DNA of 64,000 nucleotides from Noviherbaspirillum saxi (GCF_003591035.1 NZ_QYUO01000002.1:620001-684000), one strand, 5' to 3'. Shown: positions 1 to 11,935, numbered from the stretch's first letter. Notes: generated by a model from the sequence alone, not told the origin. Made by a program: numbers and translations.

Positions 1-426
1 GATGAAATCTATCGCGGTTTCTACGATGCCGATGTGAAGCGCGGCTTCCTGCATTCGCATTCCTATACCGGCAATCCGCTGGCTTGCCGCGCGGCGCTGG
101 CCACGCTCGACATCTTCGAACAGGACGATGTGCTCAATTGCAATCGCGAGCGCGCGACGAGGCTGACGACGGCATTGAAGCCGCTGGCCGAAGACAAACG
201 CGTGGCGCACTTCCGTCAGCGCGGCATGATCTGGGCCTTCGATGCGATCACCGATGATCCGGCGTTCTCGCGCAAGTTCTTTACCGCTGGCCTGCAGCAC
301 GAATTGCTGCTGCGTCCGATCGGCCGCACTGTCTACCTGATGCCGCCTTATGTCCTGAATGACGAAGAGATCGACGGCCTGGCCGTCCGTACACGTAAGG
401 TGTTCGATGAAGTGATAGGAGATTAA
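1..426 (+). CDS. bioA: Adenosylmethionine-8-amino-7-oxononanoate aminotransferase, C-terminal part (5' end outside window)
   Basis: PLP-dependent aminotransferase that converts KAPA to DAPA in biotin synthesis. The reading frame is open from base 1, so the gene begins upstream of the window. The visible 141 codons hold the family's [14 protein letters not shown] segment, which contacts the cofactor phosphate, and end in the typical small C-terminal domain. The stop lies 1 bp before bioF, which points to one bio operon. The internal GTG at 34 is not a real start, because the homology continues upstream of it. Assignment is firm from sequence and context; the catalytic lysine lies outside the window. 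Confidence 0.93.
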   Translation, partial: DEIYRGFYDADVKRGFLHSHSYTGNPLACRAALATLDIFEQDDVLNCNRERATRLTTALKPLAEDKRVAHFRQRGMIWAFDAITDDPAFSRKFFTAGLQHELLLRPIGRTVYLMPPYVLNDEEIDGLAVRTRKVFDEVIGD

Positions 427-427
427 G

Positions 428-1624
428 ATGCGATTACTTGGCCAACTTGAACAGCAACTGCACCAGCTGGATCGGCAAAAGCTGCTGCGCCGCCGCCGCG
501 TCGCCGACATGCCGTGCGCGCCGCATGTGACAGTCGACGGCCGGCCGATGTTGGCTTTCTGCAGCAACGATTATCTCGGCCTGGCCGCGCATCCGCGCCT
601 AGTCGAGGCGCTAAAGGAGGGCGCGGAGAAGTACGGCGTCGGCAGCGGCGCCTCGCACCTGATCAGCGGCCATTCCCGTGCGCACGACCTGCTGGAAGAG
701 CGTTTCGCCGGACTAATGTCGCCCTATATCGAACAGGCACGCGCTCTGACTTTCTGCACCGGCTACATGGCCAACCTCGCTGTGCTGACCGCACTGGCTG
801 CCGTGTCGGGACGCGACACCGACCTGTTTTCCGAATCGCTGAACCATGCGTCGCTGATCGACGGCGCGCGTCTGTCGCGCGCCAACGTACAGGTTTATGC
901 GCATGGCGATGTCGAGGCATTGGAAGGCTTGCTCAAGGCCAGCGCGGCGAAGACGAAAATCGTGGTGACCGACAGCGTGTTCAGCATGGATGGCGACCTT
1001 GCGCCTCTGCCGGCGCTGCTGGCTCTGTGTGAACGACACGATGCCTGGCTGGTGATCGACGATGCGCATGGCTTCGGGGTGCTGGGCGCCAATGGACATG
1101 GCGCGCTGGAACACTTCCGGCTGCGTTCGCACAACCTGATCTACATGGGCACGCTCGGCAAGGCTGCCGGCGTGGGTGGCGCCTTTGTCGCCGCGCATGC
1201 CACCGTGATCGAATGGCTGGTGCAGCGCGCGCGGCCGTATATCTACACCACCGCCGCGCCGCCGGCGCTGTCGCATGCGCTGCTGGCCAGCCTCGACCTG
1301 ATTACCGGCAAGGAAGGCGCGGCGCGGCGCACGCATCTGCAGCAACTGATTGCGCAACTGCAGGATGGCTTGCGCCTGCGGCACTGGCAATTGTTTCCGT
1401 CGCAGACCGCGATTCAGCCGGTGATCATCGGCGCCAATGAGGAAGCACTGCGCGCTGCGGCGCTGCTGCATGCGCAGGGTTACTGGGTGCCGGCGATCCG
1501 CCCGCCGACCGTGCCGGCCGATACCGCGCGTCTGCGCATCACCTTGTCCGCGGCGCATACCGCCGCCGACGTCGCGCAACTGGCGCAGGCCTTCAATGCG
1601 ATCGAACGCGAGGTAAGGCCATGA
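428..1624 (+). CDS. bioF: 8-amino-7-oxononanoate synthase
   Basis: Condenses pimeloyl-ACP/CoA with L-alanine to KAPA, the first committed step of the biotin ring pathway. The 398-aa protein has the usual length. The substrate-pocket region [10 protein letters not shown] is near residue 43, the PLP-ring and pyridine-nitrogen motif DDAHGFG at 211-217, and the Schiff-base lysine K245 in [11 protein letters not shown]. It is cytosolic. ATG start, 1 bp after the bioA stop. The stop overlaps the bioD start (ATGA at 1621), suggesting translational coupling. Confidence 0.97.
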   Translation: MRLLGQLEQQLHQLDRQKLLRRRRVADMPCAPHVTVDGRPMLAFCSNDYLGLAAHPRLVEALKEGAEKYGVGSGASHLISGHSRAHDLLEERFAGLMSPYIEQARALTFCTGYMANLAVLTALAAVSGRDTDLFSESLNHASLIDGARLSRANVQVYAHGDVEALEGLLKASAAKTKIVVTDSVFSMDGDLAPLPALLALCERHDAWLVIDDAHGFGVLGANGHGALEHFRLRSHNLIYMGTLGKAAGVGGAFVAAHATVIEWLVQRARPYIYTTAAPPALSHALLASLDLITGKEGAARRTHLQQLIAQLQDGLRLRHWQLFPSQTAIQPVIIGANEEALRAAALLHAQGYWVPAIRPPTVPADTARLRITLSAAHTAADVAQLAQAFNAIEREVRP

Positions 1625-2379
1625 GCGCGAATATTGCCTATTTCATCACCGGCACCGACACCGGGATCGGCAAGACGCTCACCGCGAGCGCACTGCTGCA
1701 TGCGCTGGTGCAGACCGGCGTGCGCGTCGCCGGCATGAAGCCGGTCGCCGCCGGTGCGGAACTGCGCGACGGTGTGCTGCATAACGAAGATATCGATGCG
1801 CTGGAGGGAGCCGCCAACGTGGTGCTTCCGCTGTCGCTGACCACGCCCTACCTGCTGCGTGAACCGGCCGCGCCGCATATCGCCGCGGCGCTGGAAGGTG
1901 TAAGGTTGGAACCTGGTCATATCCTGGACAGCTACCGCCAGGTCGCTGCCGCTGCGGATGCGGTGGTGGTCGAGGGCGTCGGCGGCTTTTGCGTGCCGCT
2001 GACCGAGCAATTTGATACGGCCGATCTCGCGCAGCGTCTCGCGCTGCCGGTGGTGATGGTGGTCGGCCTGCGGCTCGGCTGCCTCAGCCATGCGCTGCTG
2101 ACCGCCGAAGCGATTGCCGCGCGCGGCCTGCAGCTTGCGGGCTGGGTCGCCAACGTGGTCGATGTGGAAATGTGCTATCAGGCAGACAACATCGACACGC
2201 TGCGTACGCGCCTGCCCGCGCCGCTGCTTGGCGTCATTCCGAGATTGCCCGCCGTTTCGCCGCCTGCGCTGCCATCGGCTGCCGCAGCCTACCTCGATTT
2301 TTCTAACCTGCCGAACTGGCCCGGTGCCGGCACGGCCGTAACCTTATCCTCCGAAGTTTCTGAAGCAAAGGAAGTCTGA
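1621..2379 (+). CDS. bioD: ATP-dependent dethiobiotin synthetase
   Basis: Carboxylates DAPA and closes the ureido ring to give dethiobiotin. The P-loop variant GTDTGIGKT is at residues 11-19, the substrate and Mg-binding segment MKPVAAG near 39-45, and [10 protein letters not shown] near 113-122. At 252 aa it is slightly longer than the E. coli enzyme because of a C-terminal tail without recognisable motifs. The start overlaps the bioF stop (ATGA) and the stop overlaps the bioB start (TGATG), so bioFDB are tightly coupled. Confidence 0.96.
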   Translation: MSANIAYFITGTDTGIGKTLTASALLHALVQTGVRVAGMKPVAAGAELRDGVLHNEDIDALEGAANVVLPLSLTTPYLLREPAAPHIAAALEGVRLEPGHILDSYRQVAAAADAVVVEGVGGFCVPLTEQFDTADLAQRLALPVVMVVGLRLGCLSHALLTAEAIAARGLQLAGWVANVVDVEMCYQADNIDTLRTRLPAPLLGVIPRLPAVSPPALPSAAAAYLDFSNLPNWPGAGTAVTLSSEVSEAKEV

Positions 2380-3401
2380 TGTCATCGCAAGCCATTACCT
2401 TTCACGAACTCCGCACTCCCGCCGCCGCCCGCGCGGCTGCCGCGCAAGCCTGGCCGGTGGAAAAGGTGCAGGAGTTGTTCAACCTGCCGTTTAACAAGCT
2501 GATGTTCCGCGCGCAGCAAGTGCATCGTGAAAACTTCGATCCGCAGGAAGTCGAACTCGCAACCCTGCTGTCGATCAAGACCGGCGGTTGCCCGGAAGAC
2601 TGCGGTTACTGCCCGCAGGCGGCACGTTACGACACCGGCGTGACCGCGCAGAAGCTGCTGGAACTGGAAACCGTGCTTGAAGCTGCCCGCGCCGCCAAGG
2701 CCCATGGCGCGACCCGCTTTTGCATGGGCGCCGCCTGGCGCGGCCCGAAAGACCGCGATCTCGATCACGTGGAAGCCATGGTGCGCGGTGTCAAGGCGCT
2801 CGGCCTGGAAGCCTGCGCGACGCTGGGCATGCTGGAGGACGGGCAGGCAGAGCGCCTCGCCGCCGCCGGCCTCGACTACTACAACCACAATCTCGATACC
2901 GCACCCGAGTTCTACAACGACATCATTTCGACGCGCCGGTACGACGACCGCCTCGACACGCTGGACAAGGTGCGCAATGCGGGCATCAAGGTGTGCTGCG
3001 GCGGCATCGTCGGCATGGGCGAGTCGCGCAAGCAGCGCGCCGGCCTGATCGCGCAGTTGGCGAACCTTGATCCCTATCCCGAGTCAGTGCCGATCAACCA
3101 CCTGGTGCAAGTGCCGGGCACGCCGCTGCATGGCCTCGATCCGCTCGATCCACTGGAATTCGTGCGCACCATCGCGGTGGCCCGCATCACGATGCCGAAG
3201 GCGCGGGTGCGCCTGTCGGCCGGCCGGCGCGAAATGGGCGAGGCGGTGCAGGCCATGTGTTTCCAGGCCGGTGCCAATTCCATCTTCTATGGCGACAAGC
3301 TGCTGACCACCGGCAATCCGGATGCGAATGCCGACATGGCGCTGCTGCAAAAGCTCGGCATGCGAGTCAAGCATACTCAAGTTGATGCGAAATTGTCCTG
3401 A
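2379..3401 (+). CDS. bioB: Biotin synthase (radical SAM)
   Basis: Inserts sulfur into dethiobiotin. The radical-SAM cysteines C71, C75 and C78 sit in [12 protein letters not shown] and ligate the 4Fe-4S cluster. YNHNLDT near residue 167 and the late [10 protein letters not shown] segment, with the arginine that ligates the auxiliary 2Fe-2S cluster, are both present. Its 340 aa match the family. The ATG shares its A with the bioD stop. As the last bio gene, it is followed 26 bp later by a biotin-dependent carboxylase subunit, so cofactor synthesis and a cofactor user are adjacent. Confidence 0.97.
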   Translation: MSSQAITFHELRTPAAARAAAAQAWPVEKVQELFNLPFNKLMFRAQQVHRENFDPQEVELATLLSIKTGGCPEDCGYCPQAARYDTGVTAQKLLELETVLEAARAAKAHGATRFCMGAAWRGPKDRDLDHVEAMVRGVKALGLEACATLGMLEDGQAERLAAAGLDYYNHNLDTAPEFYNDIISTRRYDDRLDTLDKVRNAGIKVCCGGIVGMGESRKQRAGLIAQLANLDPYPESVPINHLVQVPGTPLHGLDPLDPLEFVRTIAVARITMPKARVRLSAGRREMGEAVQAMCFQAGANSIFYGDKLLTTGNPDANADMALLQKLGMRVKHTQVDAKLS

Positions 3402-3427
3402 ATCTTTCAATATAAGAGGAAAGTAAT

Positions 3428-5458
<2,031 letters not shown>

Positions 5459-5492
5459 TTCATCGCTACCGCCAATAAGGAAATGAAGTTCC

Positions 5493-5611
5493 CTCCCTTT
5501 CAAGGGGAGGGCCAGGGTGGGGGCGCCCGGCGTAGGGATGGGTTCAGCAAGGACCGAAACCCATCCCTACGCCGGGCGCCCCCATCCCAACCTTCCCCTT
5601 GAAGGGGAAGG
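5493..5611. repeat. Long inverted repeat/hairpin between liuD and the HMG-CoA lyase gene
   Basis: Perfect 24-bp arms at 5521-5544 and 5558-5581 with a 13-nt loop; the pairing extends to about 30 bp with one G-U. Each side is flanked by a smaller palindrome built on CCTTTCAAGGGG / CCCCTTGAAGGGG (5494-5509 and 5593-5606). There is no T-run, so it is not a standard terminator. It resembles a dispersed REP-like intergenic repeat. It may block or stabilise the transcript between the two genes. Confidence 0.8.
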
Positions 5612-5643
5612 AGCCGTCAATGAACGATATCTGAGGGACCAAC

Positions 5644-6570
5644 ATGACCCTGCCCAGCAAAGTCAAAATCGTCGAAGTCGGCCCGCGCGACGGCTTGCAG
5701 AACGAAAAGGAAACCATCCCCGCCGAGGTCAAGATCGAACTGGTCGACCGCCTGACCGACGCCGGTTTCGTCAACATCGAAGCGGCTTCCTTCGTCTCGC
5801 CGAAATGGGTGCCGCAAATGGCGACATCGGCCGAGGTAATGGACAAGATCCGCCGCAGGCCCGGCGTGATCTATTCCGCGCTGACACCGAACATGAAAGG
5901 CCTGGAAGCCGCCATCGCGGCCAAGGCCGATGAAGTGGTGATCTTCGGCGCGGCGTCGGAAGCGTTTTCGCAAAAGAACATCAATTGCTCGATCGCCGAA
6001 TCGATAGAGCGTTTCCGCGATGTGGCGCAAGCGGCCAAGCAACACCATATCCGCTTGCGCGGCAGCATCAGCTGCTCGTTCGGCTGCCCTTACCAGGGCG
6101 AGGTGCCGGCCGACAGCGTGGCCGACGTGGTGCGCCGGCTGCGTGAACTCGGCTGCGATGAAATCGATATCGCCGACACCATCGGCGTGGGCACGCCAAA
6201 GAAAGTGCAGGCCGTGATGGAACGCGTCGCGCGCGAATTCCCGATCGAGCGCCTGTCCGGCCATTTCCACGACACCTATGGCCAGGCGAGCGCCAACATC
6301 TACGCCAGCATGGAAGTCGGCATTGCGATTTTCCATTCCTCGGTCGCCGGTCTCGGCGGTTGTCCCTATGCAAAGGGCGCGACCGGCAATGTATCAACCG
6401 AAGACGTGCTCTATCTGATGCACGGGCTCGGCATCGATACCGGCATCGATCTCGACAAGGTGGTCGATGCCGGACAATTCATTTCTCAGCATCTCGGCCG
6501 CAAGGCGGTCAGCCGCGCCGGCAATGCGATTGCCGCCAAACGGGAAAACCTTTCGCACGCAGCCAATTGA
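5644..6570 (+). CDS. mvaB: Hydroxymethylglutaryl-CoA lyase
   Basis: Cleaves HMG-CoA to acetyl-CoA and acetoacetate, the last step of leucine degradation. Enzymes of this type also act on 3-hydroxy-3-isohexenylglutaryl-CoA in terpene degradation. TIM-barrel start GPRDGLQNE at 13-21 (R14, D15 catalytic), metal-ligand pair H207/H209 in GHFHDT, and the family signature GLGGCPYAKGATGN with C240. Length 308 aa is normal. Its last two codons (AAT TGA) fall inside the first regulatory element of the downstream island, so the boundary between modules lies at this stop codon. Confidence 0.95.
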   Translation: MTLPSKVKIVEVGPRDGLQNEKETIPAEVKIELVDRLTDAGFVNIEAASFVSPKWVPQMATSAEVMDKIRRRPGVIYSALTPNMKGLEAAIAAKADEVVIFGAASEAFSQKNINCSIAESIERFRDVAQAAKQHHIRLRGSISCSFGCPYQGEVPADSVADVVRRLRELGCDEIDIADTIGVGTPKKVQAVMERVAREFPIERLSGHFHDTYGQASANIYASMEVGIAIFHSSVAGLGGCPYAKGATGNVSTEDVLYLMHGLGIDTGIDLDKVVDAGQFISQHLGRKAVSRAGNAIAAKRENLSHAAN

Positions 6571-6602
6571 CGCAAGCCCGCACGCCGGCTTCGAACTACA
6601 TT
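6561..6602 (+). promoter_or_regulatory. Activator-type promoter, island copy 1
   Basis: 16-mer AGCCAATTGACGCAAG at 6561-6576, then exactly 20 bp to -10 TACATT (6597-6602). The 16-mer is identical to the copy before the thiolase gene. It overlaps the mvaB stop codon. The expected transcript would start about 25 nt before the SDR ATG at 6634. No -35 hexamer, so an activator bound at the 16-mer is inferred. Confidence 0.72.
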
Positions 6603-6633
6603 TTTCCTGATCAAACAAAGCGCAGGAGCGGCA

Positions 6634-7413
6634 ATGAAGGTTTCAGGAAAAGTAGTCGTGGTGACAGGCGGCGGGAACGGCATCGGTGCGGCGATGGCTC
6701 GTCGTTTTTCGGCGGAAGGCGCACGCGCGATCGTCGTCGCTGACCTGGATGGTCATGCGGCAACAAGAGTGGCGGAAGAAATTGGCGGGCATGGTGTACT
6801 GACAAATGTCGCCGTAGAGGACAACGTCAAAAGATTAGTCCGTGAAACGATCGCGCAGTTCGGCAACATTGACCTATTCTGTTCGAATGCTGGTGTATCC
6901 CTTGGACTCGGCATCGACACCCCAGACGCTGGATGGGACAAGGCATGGTCGGTGAATGTGATGTCGCAGGTTTACGCCGCACGGGCTGTTGTTCCGCACA
7001 TGCTCGAACGCGGTGATGGTTATCTTCTGCAAACCGCATCGGCGGCTGGCCTACTTTCCATCTCGGATCCTTCCTACGCCGTGACCAAACACGGTTCGGT
7101 CGCCTTTGCTGAATGGCTCGCGATTGCCTATGGCGGAAATGGCATCAAGGTGAGCTGCTTCTGTCCGATGGGTGTGCGCACCAACATGCTGCTCGACTCG
7201 GTGAGTGAGGCTGACCAGGCAGCGTTGCTGGAGAACTCTGTTACGCCGGAGGCGGCGGCCGATGCGGTGGTAAAGGGCCTGGACGACGAGCGCTTTCTCA
7301 TTCTCACCCACCCGGAGGTGTTGGGCTACATGAATCGTAAGGTGAGCGACTACGACCGCTGGCTCGACGGCATGCGGCGATATCAGCAGAAGTCTAAGAC
7401 GCCTTTGCACTAG
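6634..7413 (+). CDS. Short-chain dehydrogenase/reductase
   Basis: NAD(P)-dependent oxidoreductase with a Rossmann fold. TGGGNGIG at 11-18 binds the cofactor, SNAG lies near 84, and the catalytic set is S136, Y148 and K152 (SYAVTK). Length 259 aa is typical. ADLDG at the end of beta-2 suggests NAD(H) preference (acidic residue). It starts at ATG after AGGAG and is the first gene of the catabolic island, preceded by a copy of the shared promoter. Substrate unknown; a hydroxyacyl-CoA or an alcohol of the island's growth substrate is plausible. Confidence 0.85.
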   Translation: MKVSGKVVVVTGGGNGIGAAMARRFSAEGARAIVVADLDGHAATRVAEEIGGHGVLTNVAVEDNVKRLVRETIAQFGNIDLFCSNAGVSLGLGIDTPDAGWDKAWSVNVMSQVYAARAVVPHMLERGDGYLLQTASAAGLLSISDPSYAVTKHGSVAFAEWLAIAYGGNGIKVSCFCPMGVRTNMLLDSVSEADQAALLENSVTPEAAADAVVKGLDDERFLILTHPEVLGYMNRKVSDYDRWLDGMRRYQQKSKTPLH

Positions 7414-7453
7414 CAAGTTTGCGCAAGACAACACCGGCATTGCGACGTAAGTT
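7412..7453 (+). promoter_or_regulatory. Activator-type promoter, island copy 2 (porin)
   Basis: AGCAAGTTTGCGCAAG at 7412-7427 and -10 TAAGTT at 7448-7453, with the same 20-bp gap. It begins at the SDR stop codon. The porin ATG is about 255 nt from the -10, leaving a long leader. I see no gene in 7454-7707, only the porin ribosome-binding site AGGAG before 7708. Confidence 0.62.
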
Positions 7454-7707
7454 GCGCATAAAGAAAATGCCCGGGAGGTAGGTGACTTCGCCTTGCCCGA
7501 CGCCGTCCCTTTAATTTCTTGAAGCCTATTAATCAAGCCGTCCCTGAGGAGACCTTGTCGGACGGGACAAACCAATATCGCGGCGCATTCGGGCTTCACG
7601 TACCAAGTTCTTGTCATGTGTTCCTTGCGACGCATGCAGGACAGGCGAGCACCACCGACAAGGTGACGCCAACAGTAATACCACCATTCCATCAGGAGAG
7701 TTGAATA

Positions 7708-8709
7708 ATGAAAAATACAGTTCCGGCCCTCGCGCTTCTGGGCATATTTGGGAGCGCCTCGGCGCAGTCCGCAATCACCATTTACGGTTCTGTCGATGCC
7801 GGTGTCCGCAATCTCACCAATGTGGATGCGGCCGGTGGTGACCGCTTGACCATGGGCTCGACCGGCACCTCCATGTCCAACCGCATCGGCTTCAAAGGTG
7901 TGGAAGATCTGGGAGGCGGCTACAATGCGCACTTCGTGCTGGAGAGCGGTTTCAACTCCGGCACCGGCGCGCTCGACGCAGCCAATACCCTGTTCAATCG
8001 TACCGCGGCTGTCGGACTCGGCGGATCGTTTGGCAGCCTCGATTTCGGCCGGCAATACACGGTCGCATTTAGGACGATTGCGGTGTACGAACCGTTTTCG
8101 TATCGTTTTCCGACGATTACGTACGCCGTTCCCGCTTCGGCTGGCGTGCGTTACAACAACGACATTCAGTACATCGGCACCTTCGGCCCGGTGACGGTGC
8201 GCGCGGAGTATGCCTTGGGTGAACAGGCGGGAACCGTTTCCGGTGCGTCGGCCAAGGCAGTCGGCGCCAGCTATACGAACGGCCCGATTGCCTTCGGCGG
8301 CGCGTATACGCAGCGTAAGCCACTAGTTGGTGGCACGTTCCGCGACAATAGCCACTTCACCGTCGGCGGGGCCTATACTGCAGGTAAGCTGCGTGCTGCC
8401 GTGGGCTACGCTGATGAAGAGCAGGAAACGGCCACCGTTGACACCACCAGCAAGTATGCGTGGGGCGGTCTTACCTATGCCATTTCGCCAGCGATCAGCG
8501 TCAGCGGTGCGTATTACCAGAACAAGGCAGAAACCGCGGGTGTGTCGGGCAAGCGAGATCTGTATATCCTGGCGGGCTATTACTCACTCTCCAAGCGCAC
8601 CAGCCTTTACGCGGAAGTCGATCGTACTAAGTATCGTGATAGCCTCGTGGCCCCTCCGGCACAGACGAGCCAGACAGGGATCTCTGTCGGCGTTAATCAC
8701 ATATTCTAA
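7708..8709 (+). CDS. Gram-negative porin (Burkholderia/Neisseria type)
   Basis: Outer-membrane trimeric beta-barrel channel, likely letting the substrate of this island into the periplasm. A Sec signal peptide of about 20 residues ends in ASAQS. The mature protein opens with SAITIYGSVDAGV, the usual first strand, shows the RIGFKGVEDLGGGY turn typical of this porin family, and ends in NHIF with the C-terminal aromatic residue needed for BAM insertion. 333 aa. RBS AGGAG before the ATG. Preceded by an island promoter and followed by a hairpin terminator. Confidence 0.93.
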   Translation: MKNTVPALALLGIFGSASAQSAITIYGSVDAGVRNLTNVDAAGGDRLTMGSTGTSMSNRIGFKGVEDLGGGYNAHFVLESGFNSGTGALDAANTLFNRTAAVGLGGSFGSLDFGRQYTVAFRTIAVYEPFSYRFPTITYAVPASAGVRYNNDIQYIGTFGPVTVRAEYALGEQAGTVSGASAKAVGASYTNGPIAFGGAYTQRKPLVGGTFRDNSHFTVGGAYTAGKLRAAVGYADEEQETATVDTTSKYAWGGLTYAISPAISVSGAYYQNKAETAGVSGKRDLYILAGYYSLSKRTSLYAEVDRTKYRDSLVAPPAQTSQTGISVGVNHIF

Positions 8710-8721
8710 GTAATTAAATGG

Positions 8722-8747
8722 AAGGGGGTGTCATAGCGCCCCCCTTT
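8722..8747 (+). terminator. Rho-independent-type terminator after the porin
   Basis: AAGGGGG (8722-8728) pairs with CCCCCTT (8740-8746) across an 11-nt loop, followed by a short T stretch. Twelve bases after the porin stop. Confidence 0.65.
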
Positions 8748-8821
8748 GCGTTAATGCCGTTCCATAGCAGCAAAGGTCGGCGTCGAATAGTCAAGCTCGC
8801 CACGGACCGCGCACTTCAAAT

Positions 8822-8863
8822 AGCTACTTTGCGCAAGAGTCACGCAACAACGATCAGTAGACT
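8822..8863 (+). promoter_or_regulatory. Activator-type promoter, island copy 3 (binding protein)
   Basis: AGCTACTTTGCGCAAG at 8822-8837 and -10 TAGACT at 8858-8863, 20-bp gap. The leader to the ATG at 9017 is about 150 nt. The 8710-9016 interval holds only the porin terminator, this promoter and the AAGGAGA ribosome-binding site. Confidence 0.68.
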
Positions 8864-9016
8864 GAACTTGGCAGACCTAAATGCCATTCTGACCGTTCTG
8901 CATAAAAAGGCAGAGGCAGGCAATACGTTTTCATTCACCCCCGCCGTCGTCGCGTCGTTTATGTAACGTATCGCGATAGACGGGGCGTCTGACAGAAATT
9001 TTTCAAGGAGACAGGT

Positions 9017-10198
9017 ATGGGTTGGAAGATCAGCATGGTTGCACTGGCCTGCGCATTTGGCGCAACGGCATCAGTGTACGCGCAAGTACAAGGCGTAACA
9101 GACAAGGAAATTGTTCTCGGTGTGATTACGGATTTGTCCGGTGCGGTCGCGCAATACGGCAAGGAGTCGCGCAACGGGATGCAGATGAAAGTCGACGAAA
9201 TCAATGCCCAAGGCGGAGTCAATGGCCGAAAACTGCGGCTGGTCGTTGAGGATAACGGCTACGATCCAAAAAAGGCAGTTCTTGCCACGCAAAAGCTGGT
9301 CACAGGCGAGAAAGTTTTTGCGGTGCTCGGACATCTCGGGACCGCTACGAACATGGCTGTCTTGCCCTTCCTGATAGAGAACAAAGTATTCAATTTCCTT
9401 CCACAGGGGGCGTCGAAGGAATTCTACGATCCGCCAAACCCATACAAGGTGGCTCTGGCTCCATCCTACCGTTTCATGGCCACCACCTCACTTAGATATC
9501 TGCTTGAAAAGAAGGACTATAAGAAGATCGGTGTCCTGTATCAGGATGATGATTTTGGGCAGGATGTCCTTGCCGGTGTAGAACTTCAGTTGAAAGCCGA
9601 CAAAAAATCGCTTGTAGAGAAGGTGTCATATAAACGCGGTGCAACTGATTTTTCTTCTCAGATGGCGAAGCTGCGTGCGGCAGACTGCGATCTTGTAATA
9701 GTCGGTGCGACTCTGCGCGAACTTGTCGGCTCGGTGCTGGAGGCGAAGAAGATCGGCTTCAGTCCAGCCATTCTTACGACGGCGGCGGCGTATTCGCAAC
9801 AAGTGCCTGCGTTGGGTGGCAGGTCAATGGACGGCATCTACGCCTCTTCGTTTATCCCGTTGCCCTATAACGACGATCCGAACCCGGCGGTGCGTGAGTA
9901 TGCTGCAGCTTACACGAAGCGATTTAACGAATCCCCCGGCCTTTACTCCATGTATGGCACCTACACGGTGGACTCCTTTGCAAAAATTGCAGCCAAAGCT
10001 GGTAAGAATCTTACCCCAGAGACGTTCAATGCGGCGATGGAATCGACCCGGCTTGAGCCGGACAATTTTGGCAATCCAGGCTTCGTCGTAACAAAAAATG
10101 ATCGCCTGGCGGTGAAGCGGATTCGTATGTTTCAGATCGTGGACGGCAAGTGGCGCCCGGTCAGCGACCTGATCGAAACGGCGGCGCACAGCAACTAA
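9017..10198 (+). CDS. Branched-chain amino acid-type ABC transporter substrate-binding protein
   Basis: Periplasmic Venus-flytrap protein (Peripla_BP_6, LivK-like). Signal peptide of about 22 residues ending near SVYAQ, then KEIVLGVITDLSGAVAQYG, the usual first strand and ligand loop. 393 aa. The Liv permease and ATPase genes are absent nearby, so it must share a transporter encoded elsewhere or serve another role. Proteins of this family next to CoA ligases often bind aromatic or fatty carboxylates; the ligand is inferred to be the acid activated by the adjacent ligase. ATG preceded by AAGGAGA. Confidence 0.9.
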   Translation: MGWKISMVALACAFGATASVYAQVQGVTDKEIVLGVITDLSGAVAQYGKESRNGMQMKVDEINAQGGVNGRKLRLVVEDNGYDPKKAVLATQKLVTGEKVFAVLGHLGTATNMAVLPFLIENKVFNFLPQGASKEFYDPPNPYKVALAPSYRFMATTSLRYLLEKKDYKKIGVLYQDDDFGQDVLAGVELQLKADKKSLVEKVSYKRGATDFSSQMAKLRAADCDLVIVGATLRELVGSVLEAKKIGFSPAILTTAAAYSQQVPALGGRSMDGIYASSFIPLPYNDDPNPAVREYAAAYTKRFNESPGLYSMYGTYTVDSFAKIAAKAGKNLTPETFNAAMESTRLEPDNFGNPGFVVTKNDRLAVKRIRMFQIVDGKWRPVSDLIETAAHSN

Positions 10199-10264
10199 GG
10201 CATTAACTGCACAACAAAAAGAATCCAACGTGGCACTTTTATTTGAAGTTGGCCGGTGATAATT

Positions 10265-10303
10265 GGCGGCGGAGTAGCGAGCATTCCGCCGCCCTTTCGT
10301 TTT
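10265..10303 (+). terminator. Terminator after the binding-protein gene
   Basis: GGCGGCGGA (10265-10273) pairs with TCCGCCGCC (10285-10293), followed by CTTTCGTTTT. It lies 66 bp after the stop and 33 bp before the next ATG. Confidence 0.8.
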
Positions 10304-10335
10304 CTGCCGCCTACACGTCTTAAATATAAATAAAT

Positions 10336-11904
10336 ATGACTACTAGCATGGAAAACGGATCCCTCGCCGCCGGCACGGTCGGGGACCTGCTGTCAGCAAC
10401 GACTGCACGCCATGGTGACAGGACCGCCTACCTCTATGAAGGCAAACGGTACACATTCCGGGAAGTCGAGGCTGCCGCCGCTGAACTATCCAGCCGGCTT
10501 GTCAGCCTGGGCATCGCGAAGGGGGATCGCATTGCGGTCATTGCACTGAACCAGATTGAGTGGGTGGTTGCGTTCTTCGCCGCAGCGAGGATAGGTGCCG
10601 TCATTGTGGGCCTGAATGTCCGTTACCGGGAAACCGAACTGGATTACATGCTCAACGACAGCATGGCGAAGGCGGTGATTTCGCTCCCCAAGTATGGTGA
10701 TTTCAGCTACATCTCATACTTTGCCGACCGCAAAAGCAAGCTCCCGCATCTGCATCATCAGCTGTTCCTGAAGGCGACCGGGGAGCCTGGAGGTATAGTA
10801 TTTCCTGCGAATGCCGGCAAGGCCGAGACACTGCCTGCTTCGGCGCCGTCGGTAGCGCCAGATGATCTTTTGATGATCATCTATACTTCTGGCACTACCG
10901 GGATGCCGAAGGGGGCCGGCTTGTCCCATCGTTCGGCCCTGCTGTCGGCCCATGCGCAAGCTAGCCACATCCGTGCGAACCCGGATGATCTGATACAGCT
11001 CGCCAACCCGTTAAACCATGTCGGCGGAATCACTTGCGGGATCCTTACTTTCCTTATAGGAGGAGGGTGCTGCGAACTAGTACCCGTGTTCAAGGCCGAT
11101 ACGGTACTCGAGATGATGGAGCGCAATCCTCCGACAGTGATTAGCGGTGTTCCCACGATGCTGACGCTGTTGATGATGAATCCTAAAATCCACGAGGTCG
11201 ATCTCAATACTGTTCGCCTGGTATTTACCGGTGGTTCGAACGTGGACGAGACACTGCTGCTGCGACTTGGCGAAAAACTGCGCAATGCGCGCCTGATGAA
11301 TCTTTATGGCCTGACGGAAGCGTCGGGTGCCATCGTCATGACTCCTTGGGACGCACAGCATGACGATTTGCTCCGGTCAATCGGCAAGCCACTTGACGGT
11401 GCGGAATTCAGAATCATTTTGTCAAATGGGGATGTGGCAAAACCCTCCGAAGCGGGCGAACTCTGGTTCCGTGGCCTTGGCGTTGTCAAGGGATATGTCG
11501 GCTCGCGTCGCCACGACGACACTTTCGACCGCGATGGGTGGCTGCATACCGGAGATCTCGGATATATCGATGAACGCGGCTATATCTTCCTGCTGGGCCG
11601 CTCCAAGGATATGTATATTCAGGGTGGCTTTAATGTGTATCCCGCGGAGATCGAGAATGTCATTGCCACGCATCCCGATGTGGTGCTGGTCGCGGGTATC
11701 GGCACGCCCGACCCGGTGCTCGATGAAATCGGCCGATATTACATTATCAGAAGGCCAGGCTCCTGCCTGTCGGAGCAAGACATTGTCGATTACTGCAGAC
11801 TGCGTCTTGCTGACTACAAGGTGCCGCGGCAGGTTGTATTTCGCGAATCGCTGCCCATGACGCCCGCCGGGAAAATCCAGAAAGCGGTTTTGCGGGCCGA
11901 ATAG
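10336..11904 (+). CDS. AMP-forming acyl-CoA synthetase
   Basis: Adenylate-forming ligase that activates a carboxylic acid as its CoA thioester. The ATP-binding motif YTSGTTGMPKGAG is near residue 186, the adenine motif NLYGLTEASG near 320, the hinge region with GDLGYIDERG and GRSKDMY, and the C-terminal catalytic lysine in MTPAGKIQK. 522 aa is usual. No clear Shine-Dalgarno precedes the ATG, a terminator lies only 33 bp upstream, and no island promoter is visible, so expression may depend on readthrough. Followed by its own terminator. Substrate not predictable. Confidence 0.9.
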   Translation: MTTSMENGSLAAGTVGDLLSATTARHGDRTAYLYEGKRYTFREVEAAAAELSSRLVSLGIAKGDRIAVIALNQIEWVVAFFAAARIGAVIVGLNVRYRETELDYMLNDSMAKAVISLPKYGDFSYISYFADRKSKLPHLHHQLFLKATGEPGGIVFPANAGKAETLPASAPSVAPDDLLMIIYTSGTTGMPKGAGLSHRSALLSAHAQASHIRANPDDLIQLANPLNHVGGITCGILTFLIGGGCCELVPVFKADTVLEMMERNPPTVISGVPTMLTLLMMNPKIHEVDLNTVRLVFTGGSNVDETLLLRLGEKLRNARLMNLYGLTEASGAIVMTPWDAQHDDLLRSIGKPLDGAEFRIILSNGDVAKPSEAGELWFRGLGVVKGYVGSRRHDDTFDRDGWLHTGDLGYIDERGYIFLLGRSKDMYIQGGFNVYPAEIENVIATHPDVVLVAGIGTPDPVLDEIGRYYIIRRPGSCLSEQDIVDYCRLRLADYKVPRQVVFRESLPMTPAGKIQKAVLRAE

Positions 11905-11935
11905 CGCTCCACCTGCTCAGCCTGAGACTCACATC

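Noticed and set aside
7519..7704. 61-codon plus frame in the porin leader
   Set aside because: No ribosome-binding site or family feature; ends at the porin ribosome-binding region and fits a long untranslated leader.
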